Shown here: in pieces, positions 54,132-64,000 of the stretch
How positions within the stretch are numbered: the first letter of the stretch is position 1
Layout of the letters: every line of letters begins with the position of its first letter
From: JBDSLU01 sp963844435
GTDB taxonomy: Bacteria > Acidobacteriota > Vicinamibacteria > Vicinamibacterales > Vicinamibacteraceae
Assembly (NCBI GenBank): GCA_963844435.1
Contig: CAWJOG010000025.1
Span: 62,001 to 126,000 of the forward strand
Direction: 5' to 3'
DNA length: 64,000 nt
Program-made: the position numbers and the translations under genes
Notes under the pieces: model-generated
Told to the model about the DNA's origin: nothing
Databases searched by the model: none
The model's input: the letters and a program-made list of their open reading frames with translations, nothing else

Positions 54132-54137
54132 TATACT
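54132..54137 (+). promoter_or_regulatory. -10 element for a likely leaderless lutA transcript
   Basis: TATACT ends seven bases before the lutA ATG at 54145, so transcription should begin at or within a base of the start codon. No Shine-Dalgarno is present in the 25-bp gap. Confidence 0.5.
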
Positions 54138-54144
54138 GTCGCCC

Positions 54145-54894
54145 ATGCGACCCGCGCGCGTGCAGCTGCTGGTCACGTGCCTGGTCGATCGCTTCTTCCC
54201 CGGCACGGGCGAATCCGTCGTCCGCGTGCTCGAGCGCGCCGGCGTCGCCGTGACCGTCCCGGTCGGCCAGACCTGTTGTGGTCAGCCCGCCTTCAACGCC
54301 GGCTATGACGAGGAGTCGCGCGCCCTGGCGCGCCACACCATCGACGTGCTGAGCGCCAGCGACGATCCGGTGGTCCTGCCGTCCGGCTCATGCGGCGACA
54401 TGGTGATCCACCAGTACGTCGCGCTGCTCGGCGACGATCCCGAGTACGGCCCGAAGGCGCGGGCGCTGGCCGCGCGCACCTACGAGCTGACGGTCTTCCT
54501 GGCGCGCGTGCTCGGCGTCACCGACGTCGGCGCCCAGGCGACCGGCACGCTGTCCTACCACGCCTGCTGCCACGGCCTGCGCGGCCTCGGCGTCGACAGC
54601 GAGCCCAAGGCGCTGCTCGAGGGCGTGCGCGGCGCCTCCACGTGTCCGCTGCCCGAAGCCGAGGTCTGCTGCGGGTTCGGCGGCCTGTTCGCGGTCAAGA
54701 TGTCCGCCATCTCGGGCGAGATGCTGGCCCGCAAGCTCGACGCGATCGAGGCGTGCGGCGCCGACACAATCGCGGTCACCGACGTCAGCTGCGGCATGCA
54801 CATGAACGGCGGCCTGCGCCGGCGCGGCAGCAAGGTCCGGGTCGCACACATCGCGGACGTGCTCGCCGGCGCGGGCGACGGAGAGGCCTCGTGA
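54145..54894 (+). CDS. lutA: lactate utilisation protein LutA (CCG-domain Fe-S protein)
   Basis: A 249-residue protein with two CCG domains, GQTCCGQPAFNAGY with SGSCGDMV, and SYHACCHGLRGLG with EVCCGFGG. These are the LutA/GlcF-type cysteine motifs that bind iron-sulphur or other redox centres. LutABC oxidises L-lactate to pyruvate in the cytosol. The stop overlaps the lutB GTG (GTGA). It pairs with a lactate permease gene elsewhere in the window. Confidence 0.93.
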   Translation: MRPARVQLLVTCLVDRFFPGTGESVVRVLERAGVAVTVPVGQTCCGQPAFNAGYDEESRALARHTIDVLSASDDPVVLPSGSCGDMVIHQYVALLGDDPEYGPKARALAARTYELTVFLARVLGVTDVGAQATGTLSYHACCHGLRGLGVDSEPKALLEGVRGASTCPLPEAEVCCGFGGLFAVKMSAISGEMLARKLDAIEACGADTIAVTDVSCGMHMNGGLRRRGSKVRVAHIADVLAGAGDGEAS

Positions 54895-56309
54895 ACCCGG
54901 TCGACGTACCGTTCTACCGCCGCGTCGAGGACGCCCTCGGCAAGAAACGCATGCGCCAGGCCGTCCGCCACACCTCGGGGCGGGCGATGGAATCGCGGCG
55001 CGCCGCCATCGCCGAGCTCGACTCGAGCGACGCCGTGCGCGATCAGGCGCGGGCCATCCGCGCCCGCACGCTGGCCGCGCTCGACCAGCACCTCGACACG
55101 TTCGTGACCAACGTCGAGAAGAACGGCGGCACCGTCTTCTTCGCCGAGACCGGCGACGACGCCGTCGACTACGTCCGCCGGCTGGCCCGCGACCGCGGCG
55201 TCAAGGTCGCGGTCAAGTCGAAGTCGATGGTCAGCGAGGAGATCGAGCTGAACCCCGTCCTCGAGGCCAACGACATCGAGGTCGTCGAGACCGACCTCGG
55301 CGAGTACATCGTTCAGCTCGACAACGACAGGCCGTCGCACATCGTCGCGCCGATCCTCCACAAGACGAAGGAGGACTGCGCCCGCGTGTTCAAGGAGAAG
55401 CTGGGCGCCACCGACGAGGAGGTCGCCGGCGTGCCGCAGATGACGCAGCTGGCGCGGCGCGTGCTGCGGCAGGCGTTCCTCCGGGCCGACCTCGGCATCA
55501 GCGGCGTCAACTTCGGCGTCGCCGAGACCGGCAGCGTCTGCATCTGCACCAACGAGGGCAACGGCCGCCTGACGACGTCGCTGCCGCGGATCCACGTGGC
55601 GATCATGGGCATGGAGCGGCTGGTGCCGACCGCCGCCGACCTCGGCGTGATGCTGGAAGTGCTCGGGCGCAGCGGCACCGGCCAGCGGCTGACCGTCTAC
55701 TCGAACATCCTCAGTGGGCCGCGGCGGCCGGGCGAGGCGGACGGCCCCGAGGAGTTCCACGTCGTCATCGTCGACAACGGCCGGAGCGCCGTGCTGGCGA
55801 GCGAGCTGGCCGAGATCCTCTACTGCATCCGCTGCGGCGCCTGTCTCTACGCCTGCCCCGTCTACCAGCAGATCGGCGGCCACGCCTACGGCAGCGTCTA
55901 TTCCGGGCCGATCGGGTCGGTGCTCTCGCCGGCCCTGGCCGGCATCCACGCGTTCCACGACCTGCCGCACGCCAGCACGCTCTGCGGCGCCTGCAAGGAA
56001 GTCTGCCCGGTCCGCATCGACATCCCGCGGATGCTGCTGCGCCTGCGCGCCAAGGGCGTCGAGGCCGGCGAGTCGCCGCAGTGGGTGTCGCTCGGCATCA
56101 AGGTGCTCGGCTGGATCGGGACCAGGCCACGCCTCTTCGGCCTCGCCGGTCGCGTCGCCGCCCGCGTCGCCGGCGCCGCCGCCAGCGACGGCTGGATCCG
56201 CGAGCTGCCGCTGCACCTGTCCGGATGGACCGCGTCCCGCGACTTCCCCGCCCCGGCCAAGGAGTCGTTCCAGGAGCGCTGGGCGCGCAAGCACGGAGGC
56301 ACGTCGTGA
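54891..56309 (+). CDS. lutB: lactate utilisation iron-sulphur protein LutB
   Basis: GTG 54891 gives 472 residues. The N-terminal LUD domain (about 60-290) contains AVKSKSMVSEEIELN and GISGVNFGVAETGSV. Two 4Fe-4S motifs follow, CIRCGACLYACPVYQ and CGACKEVCPVRIDIP. A C-terminal helical region completes it. It is the core of the LutABC complex, relaying electrons from lactate oxidation. The stop overlaps the lutC GTG. Confidence 0.95.
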   Translation: MNPVDVPFYRRVEDALGKKRMRQAVRHTSGRAMESRRAAIAELDSSDAVRDQARAIRARTLAALDQHLDTFVTNVEKNGGTVFFAETGDDAVDYVRRLARDRGVKVAVKSKSMVSEEIELNPVLEANDIEVVETDLGEYIVQLDNDRPSHIVAPILHKTKEDCARVFKEKLGATDEEVAGVPQMTQLARRVLRQAFLRADLGISGVNFGVAETGSVCICTNEGNGRLTTSLPRIHVAIMGMERLVPTAADLGVMLEVLGRSGTGQRLTVYSNILSGPRRPGEADGPEEFHVVIVDNGRSAVLASELAEILYCIRCGACLYACPVYQQIGGHAYGSVYSGPIGSVLSPALAGIHAFHDLPHASTLCGACKEVCPVRIDIPRMLLRLRAKGVEAGESPQWVSLGIKVLGWIGTRPRLFGLAGRVAARVAGAAASDGWIRELPLHLSGWTASRDFPAPAKESFQERWARKHGGTS

Positions 56310-57052
56310 TCGACGCCAACCGCGCCCGGATGCGCGAGGTGATCGGCCGTGCCGTGCGCACCGGCCTGTTCCCCGGCGGCGCCGGCCCGCACACCCATGC
56401 CCACGGCACCAACGACTCCGGAGTCGACACGCTGCCGACGGCCGCGATTCAGGGCACGGCGTCGGTCGCGCCGCCGACGGCGGGGCTGCCGCGGCGCGAG
56501 CGGTTCCGCGCGGCCCTCGAAGCGCTCGCCGGCGTCGTCCACGAGGCGTCGTCGATCGATCAGGCGGCGGGGATCGTCGCGGGGATCGCGGAGCGGCTGG
56601 GCACGCGCGCGATCCTGAGCTGGACCGACGAGGCGATGGCGCTGCCGGGGATGACCGCGGCGCTGCAGGCGCGCGGGATCTCCATCGTCGATCCGGAAGT
56701 GCCGCAGAATGGCGATGCGCGTCCGCCGCGGCTGGCCGAGCTCGCCGCGCTCTCGCTCGGCCTGACGGGTGCCGACGCCGGGCTCGCCGAGACCGGCTCG
56801 GTCGTGCTCGCCACCGGCGCGGGCCGGCCGCGCATGGCGTCGCTGCTCGTGCCCGTCCACGTCGCCGTGCTGCGCGTCAATCGCCTCGTCGACTCGATTT
56901 CGACGCTGCTCGCGACGCGTGGCGATCTCGTCGCCGCCGGCAGCAACCTCGTGGCGATCACCGGCCCCAGCCGTACTGCCGACATCGAGCACACCCTCAG
57001 CCGCGGCGTGCACGGCCCCGGCGAAGTCCACGTCATCCTGCTCGAGACCTGA
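56306..57052 (+). CDS. lutC: lactate utilisation protein LutC (LUD domain)
   Basis: GTG 56306 overlaps lutB and is preceded by GGAGG. The 248-residue protein is a stand-alone LUD domain: GLTGADAGLAETGSVVLATG, RMASLLVPVHVAVLR and the end ITGPSRTADIEHTLSRGVHGP are typical. An Ala/Gly/His-rich N-terminal stretch (about 25-55) is longer than in Bacillus LutC. It is the third subunit of the lactate oxidation complex. Confidence 0.93.
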   Translation: MIDANRARMREVIGRAVRTGLFPGGAGPHTHAHGTNDSGVDTLPTAAIQGTASVAPPTAGLPRRERFRAALEALAGVVHEASSIDQAAGIVAGIAERLGTRAILSWTDEAMALPGMTAALQARGISIVDPEVPQNGDARPPRLAELAALSLGLTGADAGLAETGSVVLATGAGRPRMASLLVPVHVAVLRVNRLVDSISTLLATRGDLVAAGSNLVAITGPSRTADIEHTLSRGVHGPGEVHVILLET

Positions 57053-57056
57053 TTCG

Positions 57057-58070
57057 ATGCGCCCTCTCCGCCCGATGAACAGCCTCGTCTGCCCGATGTC
57101 GGGTCTCGCGTTCGTTGTCGTCGCGGCCTTGGCCGCGTCCACGCTGCGGGCGCAATCGCCGGAGATGCTCGACGCCGCGACGATCGATCGCTGGATGACC
57201 GAGCTGTCGAACTGGAACCGCTGGGGCAAGGACGACGAACGCGGGACCGTCAACCTGATGACCGACGAGACACGGAAGCGCGCCCTCGCCACCGTCAAGG
57301 AAGGCGTCACGGTGTCGCTGTCGCGCGACGCCGATGCCGTGGAGAGCGCCGACAACGGCCGCCCGCTCGGCCTGTCGATGGTCGCCACCGCCGACGATCC
57401 GGATCCGTTCGCCATGGAGACGCTGACGATCAGCTTCCACGGATCGGCCTACACGCACATGGATGCGCTGTCGCACATGTTCTACAAGGGCCGGGCTTAC
57501 AACGGCATGGCGAAGGATCGCGTCGTCTCGAAGGCCGGCGCCGACGTGCTGGCGATCACCGCCTTCAAGCGCGGCTTCGTCGGCCGCGGCGTGCTGATGG
57601 ACATCCCGCGCCTCAAGGGCGTCCCCTACCTGGAGCCGCGGACGCCGATCACGGCCGCCGACCTCGACGCCTGGGAGAAGCAGGCCGGCCTGAAGGTCGG
57701 CAGCGGCGACATCGTGTTCTTCCGCACGGGCCGCTGGGCGCGGCGGGCCAAGGTCGGGCCATGGGACATCGGCGCCGAGTCGGCGGGCCTGCACCCCGGC
57801 GTGGCGCGCTGGCTGAAGTCGCGCGACGTCGCGATCGTCGGCTGGGACGGTCACGGCGAGGTGATGCCGTCGGTCGTGAAGGGCGTGGACTTCCCGATGC
57901 ACCAGCTCCTGCTGATCGCGATGGGCACGCCGATCTTCGACAACTGCGATCTCGAAGGCCTCGCCGAGGCGGCCGGCTCCCGCAAGCGCTGGACCTTCCT
58001 GCTCACCGCATCGCCGCTGGCCGTGCCCCACGGCACCGGCTCGCCCCTCAACCCGATCGCCGTCTTTTAG
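57057..58070 (+). CDS. secreted cyclase-family (kynurenine formamidase-like) hydrolase
   Basis: Starts at ATG 57057, four bases after lutC; ATG 57075 is an alternative. A signal peptide (GLAFVVVAALAASTLRA) precedes a cyclase domain with the metal/active-site block HGSAYTHMDALSHMFYKG. The motif GWDGHGEV and the C-terminal PHGTGSPLNPIAVF follow. The 337-residue size and signal resemble periplasmic members of this hydrolase family, whose natural substrates are mostly unknown. Cotranscription with lutABC is possible from spacing but no functional link is clear. Confidence 0.85.
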   Translation: MRPLRPMNSLVCPMSGLAFVVVAALAASTLRAQSPEMLDAATIDRWMTELSNWNRWGKDDERGTVNLMTDETRKRALATVKEGVTVSLSRDADAVESADNGRPLGLSMVATADDPDPFAMETLTISFHGSAYTHMDALSHMFYKGRAYNGMAKDRVVSKAGADVLAITAFKRGFVGRGVLMDIPRLKGVPYLEPRTPITAADLDAWEKQAGLKVGSGDIVFFRTGRWARRAKVGPWDIGAESAGLHPGVARWLKSRDVAIVGWDGHGEVMPSVVKGVDFPMHQLLLIAMGTPIFDNCDLEGLAEAAGSRKRWTFLLTASPLAVPHGTGSPLNPIAVF

Positions 58071-58110
58071 CGTGGCCCGGAGCCGGCTCCGGGCACGTTC
58101 CGCCAGGCGC

Positions 58111-58116
58111 TAGACA
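58111..58116 (+). promoter_or_regulatory. -10 element for a likely leaderless AraC-type transcript
   Basis: TAGACA ends six bases before GTG 58123. The same distance is found for the VOC gene (TAGACT at 58589), which supports GTG 58123 as the regulator start. Confidence 0.4.
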
Positions 58117-58122
58117 CCTCCG

Positions 58123-58596
58123 GTGCGAGGTGGCAGGATCGCGCCGGTGACCAGCAGACCCGACGAAGCGCAGCACCTGCGCGACCTCGCGCGGCTGCGC
58201 CGCGTGCGCGACCGGATGGACCGGGAGTACGCCGAGCCGCTGAACGTCGAGGCCCTGGCCCGCGACGTGAACATGTCGGCCGGCCACCTCAGCCGCCAGT
58301 TCCGGCTCGCCTACGGCGAGTCGCCGTACTCCTATCTGATGACGCGGCGCATCGAGCGCGCGATGGCGCTGCTGCGTCGCGGCGACCTCAGCGTCACCGA
58401 CGTCTGCTTCGAGGTCGGCTGTTCGTCGCTGGGCACCTTCAGCACCCGTTTCACCGAGCTGGTCGGTGTGCCGCCCAGCGTCTATCGACAGCAGGCGGCG
58501 GACGCGACGGCGGGGATGCCATCGTGCGTGGCGAAGCAGGTGACCCGGCCGGTCAGGAATCGAGAAGCGCCGGCCCCGGAGGGCACCCTAGACTGA
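58123..58596 (+). CDS. AraC family transcriptional regulator
   Basis: A short 157-residue AraC protein that is nearly all DNA-binding domain (about residues 25-130). It has LNVEALARDVNMSAGHLSRQFRL and SVTDVCFEVGCSSLGTFSTRFTELVGVPPSVYR, with no sensor domain. GTG 58123 is used; GTG 58147 (TSRPDEAQ) is possible. Small AraC regulators of this type sit directly upstream of VOC proteins in many actinobacteria. The following genes are close-packed in the same direction, so it probably regulates them. Confidence 0.88.
   Translation: MRGGRIAPVTSRPDEAQHLRDLARLRRVRDRMDREYAEPLNVEALARDVNMSAGHLSRQFRLAYGESPYSYLMTRRIERAMALLRRGDLSVTDVCFEVGCSSLGTFSTRFTELVGVPPSVYRQQAADATAGMPSCVAKQVTRPVRNREAPAPEGTLD
58589..58594 (+). 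promoter_or_regulatory. -10 element for a likely leaderless VOC transcript
   Basis: TAGACT (58589-58594) is seven bases before ATG 58602 and overlaps the end of the AraC gene, so the VOC cassette may have its own promoter. Confidence 0.4.
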
Positions 58597-58601
58597 GCGC
58601 C

Positions 58602-59015
58602 ATGGACATCACCATTCACGCGACCTTCCTCCCGCACACCGACCCGGACGCCTCGTTGACCTTCTTCCGCGACACCCTCGGCTTCGAGATCCGCAACGAT
58701 GTCGCCTACGGCGGGATGCGCTGGATCACCGTCGGCCCGACCGGCCAGCCCGGGACCTCCATCGTCCTGTATCCACCGGGCGCCGACCCCGGCGTCACCG
58801 CCGACGAGCGCCGCACCATCCTCGAGATGATGGCCAAGGGCACCTACGCGTCGCTGATGCTGGCTACCGCCGACCTCAACGGCGTCTTCGACCGTCTGCA
58901 GGCCAAGGGCGTCGAGATCGTTCAGGAGCCGACCGAGCAGGCGTGGGGAGCTCGCGACTGCGCCGTCCGCGATCCCGCCGGCAACCTGATCCGCATCCAG
59001 GAGAAGCGGTCATGA
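58602..59015 (+). CDS. VOC (glyoxalase/bleomycin resistance) family protein
   Basis: A 137-residue two-module VOC fold. The first half has ATFLPHTDPDASLTFFRDTLGFEI and the second ends DCAVRDPAGNLIRIQE, with the metal-type glutamate at the end. VOC proteins bind or modify toxic small molecules. It lies 5 bp after the AraC gene, a common pair. The stop overlaps the next ATG (ATGA). Confidence 0.9.
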   Translation: MDITIHATFLPHTDPDASLTFFRDTLGFEIRNDVAYGGMRWITVGPTGQPGTSIVLYPPGADPGVTADERRTILEMMAKGTYASLMLATADLNGVFDRLQAKGVEIVQEPTEQAWGARDCAVRDPAGNLIRIQEKRS

Positions 59016-59236
59016 ACATGAGCCGCCTGATTCGACAGACACACCGCTGGCTGTCCATCGCCTTCACGTTGACCGTCATCGCCAACTTCGTGGCCATGAC
59101 GCAGGGGCCCCCTCCAGCGTGGGTCACGTACTCGCCGCTGATCCCGCTCGCCTTGCTCCTGTTCAGCGGCCTGTACTTGTTCGTGCTGCCGTATGCCACC
59201 AGATCCCGCAACGAGCGGAGGAGTCCCTCGGCATGA
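59012..59236 (+). CDS. small two-helix membrane protein
   Basis: 74 residues from an ATG that overlaps the VOC stop. Two hydrophobic helices (about 13-30 and 41-60) flank a short PPPAW loop. The HRWLSIAFTLTVIANFV start resembles the first helix of PepSY-type membrane proteins. Overlap with both neighbours (ATGA at each end) shows that it belongs to the cassette. Its role is unknown. Confidence 0.7.
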   Translation: MNMSRLIRQTHRWLSIAFTLTVIANFVAMTQGPPPAWVTYSPLIPLALLLFSGLYLFVLPYATRSRNERRSPSA

Positions 59237-59599
59237 GCAAGAAGCACGACTCTCCATCGGGCGACTGGCGAGGCGACATGCTCTCCAGAATCCGCGCCCT
59301 CATCGAGCAGGCCGACCCCGACATGGTCGAGGAGCGAAAGTGGAGGAAGCCGTCGAATGGGATGGCCGGGGTCCCCGTCTGGTCGCACGAGGGGATCGTC
59401 TGCACCGGTGAGACATACAAGAGCGCCGTGAAGATGACGTTCGCCAGGGGCGCGGAGCTGAAGGATCCTGCGGGCCTCTTCAACTCGAGTCTCGACGGCA
59501 ACGTCAGACGCGCCATCGACTTCCACGAGGGCGACACGATCGACGAACGGGCCCTGAAGGCGCTCGTCAAAGCCGCCGTGAGGCTGAACGTTTCAGACC

Positions 59600-59607
<8 letters not shown>
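59233..59607 (+). CDS. DUF1801 domain protein
   Basis: 124 residues. The YdhG-like DUF1801 fold is shown by LIEQADPDMVEERKWRKPSNG, PVWSHEGIVCTGETYK and VKMTFARGAEL, with a helical end ALKALVKAAVRLN. Such proteins are small and cytosolic, often found beside resistance and AraC genes; the biochemical role is unknown. It overlaps its neighbours by 4 and 8 bp, so it is translated within the cassette. Confidence 0.87.
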
Positions 59608-61961
<2,354 letters not shown>

Positions 61962-62000
61962 CCGACGCGGTGCGGAGCCCGTCGGCGGCACGCGAATGAC

Positions 62001-63155
62001 TCAGCGGCGCGCCTTGACCGCGACGACCACGTCCGTGGGGAGGCGCGCCATCGTGATGTGCTTCGGGCCCTTGCCCATCGGCACGCGGGCGACCTCCGAA
62101 CGGCTGGCGATCGCGATGATCGAGAGGTCGTGCGCGCGGGTGTTGGTCACGAGACAGACGCTGCCGTCGTGGGTGACCTCTGCCCAGCCGGGGCCGTCGC
62201 CCACCGGCACCGTCGCGATCAACGACAGGTCCCGGGCATCGACCAGCGCGGCGTAGTCCGAGGCCCGACCGGCGAGACAGAGAGTCCGGCCGTCGGCGGT
62301 CAGGGCCAGGCCGTGGTGCGGCGCCTCGAAGTCCCAGTCGGCGACGGTGACGCCGGGCTTCACCGGCAGGTCGAGGCGACGGTCCACCTTCCGCGTCGCC
62401 ATGTCGTAGCTGACGACCGCGTGCTGGTTCGACAGCTGCGCGTAGGCGCGACGCTCATCCGGGCTGAACTGCCAGGGCCGGAACGCCGTGTCGAGGCGGA
62501 TCCGGTCGCTGATCGCCAAGGTGTCGACGTCGGCGATGGTCAGCTGGAACGGAAAGCCCGGCGTCTCGGTCAGCGGCGGTGAGCTGGCGGACCGTGGCAG
62601 GCCGGCGAGCGGGCCGAGGCTGCTGTTGAACAGCTGCCGGCCATCCTTCGACACTTTGACGTCGTGCGGATATACGCCGGTCACGAGATGGCCGGCGATC
62701 TCGCCGGTCGCCGTCGTGATCTTGTAGACCCGGTTGTCCAGCATCGCGGAGACGAACAGGCTGCGTCCGTCCGGCGTCAGGGTCATGTGGTCGGCGCGGC
62801 CGGTGTTCAGCGATCGCTGCCACAGCAGCCGGCCGGTCGCGATGTCGAACGCCGCCACGTCACCCAGGTACCCGCGCGAGACGTAGAGCGTGCGGCCATC
62901 CGGCGACACGTCGGTGTCCTGGGCGAAGTTCGGCTTGCCGGGCCCTTCTGCCTTGGTCCGCGCCGGGTTGACGTCGATGACGCCGAGGATCGAGCGTGAC
63001 GTGACGTCGACGAGGGCGACGGTCGCCGCCTCCGCGTTCGCGACGACGGCAATCTCCACGGAGGAATCCGACGCTCCGGGCGTCGCGGCCTCGAGCAGAA
63101 GGCCATGCGTTCCGATTCCGGACAGGATCAACAGGGCGGCGAGGGCACGCGTCAC
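62001..63155 (-). CDS. secreted YncE-like beta-propeller protein
   Basis: A 384-residue protein from GTG 63155 with a signal peptide (LAALLILSGIGTHGLLL). The rest is a seven-bladed YncE/lactonase-like propeller: VVANAEAATVALVDV, DVSPDGRTLYVSRG, MTLTPDGRSLFVSA, HDVKVSKDGRQLF and VCLVTNTRAHDLSII are successive blades. Such proteins bind ligands or partner proteins in the periplasm; no catalytic residues of lactonases are evident. It is 19 bp downstream of the phosphodiesterase gene. Confidence 0.82.
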   Translation of the reverse strand: MTRALAALLILSGIGTHGLLLEAATPGASDSSVEIAVVANAEAATVALVDVTSRSILGVIDVNPARTKAEGPGKPNFAQDTDVSPDGRTLYVSRGYLGDVAAFDIATGRLLWQRSLNTGRADHMTLTPDGRSLFVSAMLDNRVYKITTATGEIAGHLVTGVYPHDVKVSKDGRQLFNSSLGPLAGLPRSASSPPLTETPGFPFQLTIADVDTLAISDRIRLDTAFRPWQFSPDERRAYAQLSNQHAVVSYDMATRKVDRRLDLPVKPGVTVADWDFEAPHHGLALTADGRTLCLAGRASDYAALVDARDLSLIATVPVGDGPGWAEVTHDGSVCLVTNTRAHDLSIIAIASRSEVARVPMGKGPKHITMARLPTDVVVAVKARR

Positions 63156-63174
63156 GTAGTCTCCGTTCTCGAGG

Positions 63175-63972
63175 TCAACGACACTGCAAGGCGACGTCCG
63201 GGCGATCGGTGATCACGCCGTCGACGCCCCACGCCTTCAGCCGCGCGATGTCGTCCGGCGTGTTCACCGTCCAGACGTGCAGCACGCGGCCGCCGCGGCG
63301 AGCCAGACGGACGAAGCGCGGAGACACGACCCGCGTCCCGCCGTTCGCGATCTCCGGCACCTGGAAGGCGCGATACGGGACGCGGCCTGGCGGCCACCAC
63401 ACGTAGGACTTGTAGAGCGCGCGGCGGAGCTCCTCGGTCGCGGCGCTGGTGCACGCGGCCGGCTGCGCGGCGCGCACCGCCGCCAGCGTCACGTCGGCGA
63501 AGCCGCCGAAGCATACGCGATCCAGCGCGCCGGCGCGCGCGACGACCGCGACCGCCGCTCGCGCGAACGCCGGATCGTCACCCTTCACCTCGATGATGAA
63601 CGGCAGCGCGGGATGGTCCGCGAGGACGTCGGCCAGCCGCGGCACGCCTTCTCCGCGGCCGCGCCACGGGAAGCCGGCCTCGGCGCCGAAGCGAAACCCG
63701 GCGTCGACACGCCCCAGCTCGGCGGCGTTCAGTGCGCTGACCGGCCCATCCGCATCGGTGGTCCGGTCGAGCGTGGCGTCGTGGATGACGACCACCTCGC
63801 CGTCTTTCGACAGCCGGACGTCCAGTTCACAGCCATCGACGCCCAGCGCCGCGGCCTGCCTGAAGGCGCCGCGGGTGTTCTCGGGGGCCAGACCGGCGCC
63901 GCCGCGGTGGGCGAACACCGTCAGGCGGTCACCCGCGCGCCGCGCGCGCGTGACCCAGGGATGCTCCGTCAT
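63175..63972 (-). CDS. glycerophosphodiester phosphodiesterase
   Basis: A 265-residue TIM-barrel enzyme from ATG 63972. Motifs are AHRGGAGLAPENT (catalytic His-Arg), ELDVRLSKDGEVVVIHD (metal Glu/Asp and second catalytic His), TLDRTT, FIIEVKGD and the end GVDGVITDRPDVALQ. It hydrolyses glycerophosphodiesters to glycerol 3-phosphate and an alcohol. No signal peptide is seen, so it is cytosolic like UgpQ. The gene is complete and ends 28 bp from the window edge. Confidence 0.93.
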   Translation of the reverse strand: MTEHPWVTRARRAGDRLTVFAHRGGAGLAPENTRGAFRQAAALGVDGCELDVRLSKDGEVVVIHDATLDRTTDADGPVSALNAAELGRVDAGFRFGAEAGFPWRGRGEGVPRLADVLADHPALPFIIEVKGDDPAFARAAVAVVARAGALDRVCFGGFADVTLAAVRAAQPAACTSAATEELRRALYKSYVWWPPGRVPYRAFQVPEIANGGTRVVSPRFVRLARRGGRVLHVWTVNTPDDIARLKAWGVDGVITDRPDVALQCR

Positions 63973-64000
63973 CGCGGGGCTGATAGTATCGCCTCATGGC

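Overview
The window is a gene-dense stretch of a very GC-rich bacterial chromosome with short intergenic gaps, many GTG starts and many 1-8 bp start/stop overlaps. The gene mix (BlaI/M56 pair, tricorn-like S41 protease, M14 peptidases with calcium-loop inserts, Tat-exported Gfo/Idh/MocA oxidoreductase, DUF1080 lipoprotein, cyclase-family hydrolase, AceE-type pyruvate dehydrogenase, nitrile-hydratase-like leader peptides) suggests a heterotrophic soil bacterium, most likely an acidobacterium of the Vicinamibacteria type. This is inference from gene content; no rRNA or tRNA gene was seen to anchor taxonomy.

Layout. 1-2.3 kb: ApbE end, Tat-exported oxidoreductase, DoxX. 2.2-4.7 kb: a CBM9-like protein, three related small lipoproteins and a small membrane protein, all on the minus strand. 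4.7-8.5 kb: a TetR regulator and a three-gene ABC/HlyD exporter, sharing a TTAAC-N3-GTTAA operator. 8.6-11.3 kb: a BlaI repressor and M56 sensor protease behind a promoter with two BlaI-type operators. 11.3-13.8 kb: MsrB, a CDP-alcohol phosphatidyltransferase fused to a lipid-binding-like domain, and a peroxiredoxin. 14-23 kb: lactate permease, then a minus-strand glycolate oxidase operon (GlcD, GlcE, GlcF) followed by a tricorn-like protease. 23-26 kb: DUF1080 lipoprotein, glucarate dehydratase and 5-dehydro-4-deoxyglucarate dehydratase.

26.2-30.8 kb is the most unusual region. Three near-identical precursor peptides of the nitrile-hydratase-like leader peptide (NHLP) class alternate with a small anchored cupin and a secreted copper amine oxidase. 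Each precursor has a double-glycine end to its leader and the same 25-residue core. Each has a sigma-54 promoter with the same 16-base core, a conserved block 24 bp upstream of the -24 element, and a paired CTCCA element about 85 bp upstream. No standard RiPP modification enzyme or transporter is present in the window.

30.8-43.8 kb: a polytopic membrane protein, a pair of M14 peptidases of which one has lost its zinc ligands, a beta-propeller lipoprotein-like protein, a DUF697 protein, lipoyl synthase, a family 5 uracil-DNA glycosylase, a sialate O-acetylesterase and a tandem DsbA-like lipoprotein. 43.8-49.7 kb: the pyruvate dehydrogenase operon (AceE, AceF, Lpd); LipA nearby makes its lipoyl cofactor. 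49.8-54.1 kb: RecD2-type helicase, an oxidoreductase and an FAH-family hydrolase. 54.1-58.1 kb: LutABC lactate oxidation operon and a cyclase-family hydrolase. 58.1-62 kb: an AraC, VOC, small membrane protein, DUF1801 and short UvrA cassette that resembles actinobacterial resistance-type clusters. 62-64 kb: a beta-propeller protein and a glycerophosphodiester phosphodiesterase.

About a dozen otherwise conserved genes are split by single-base frameshifts, most of them fitting one extra base. That pattern looks more like residual sequencing error than pseudogene decay; coordinates for these genes span the whole reconstructed gene.
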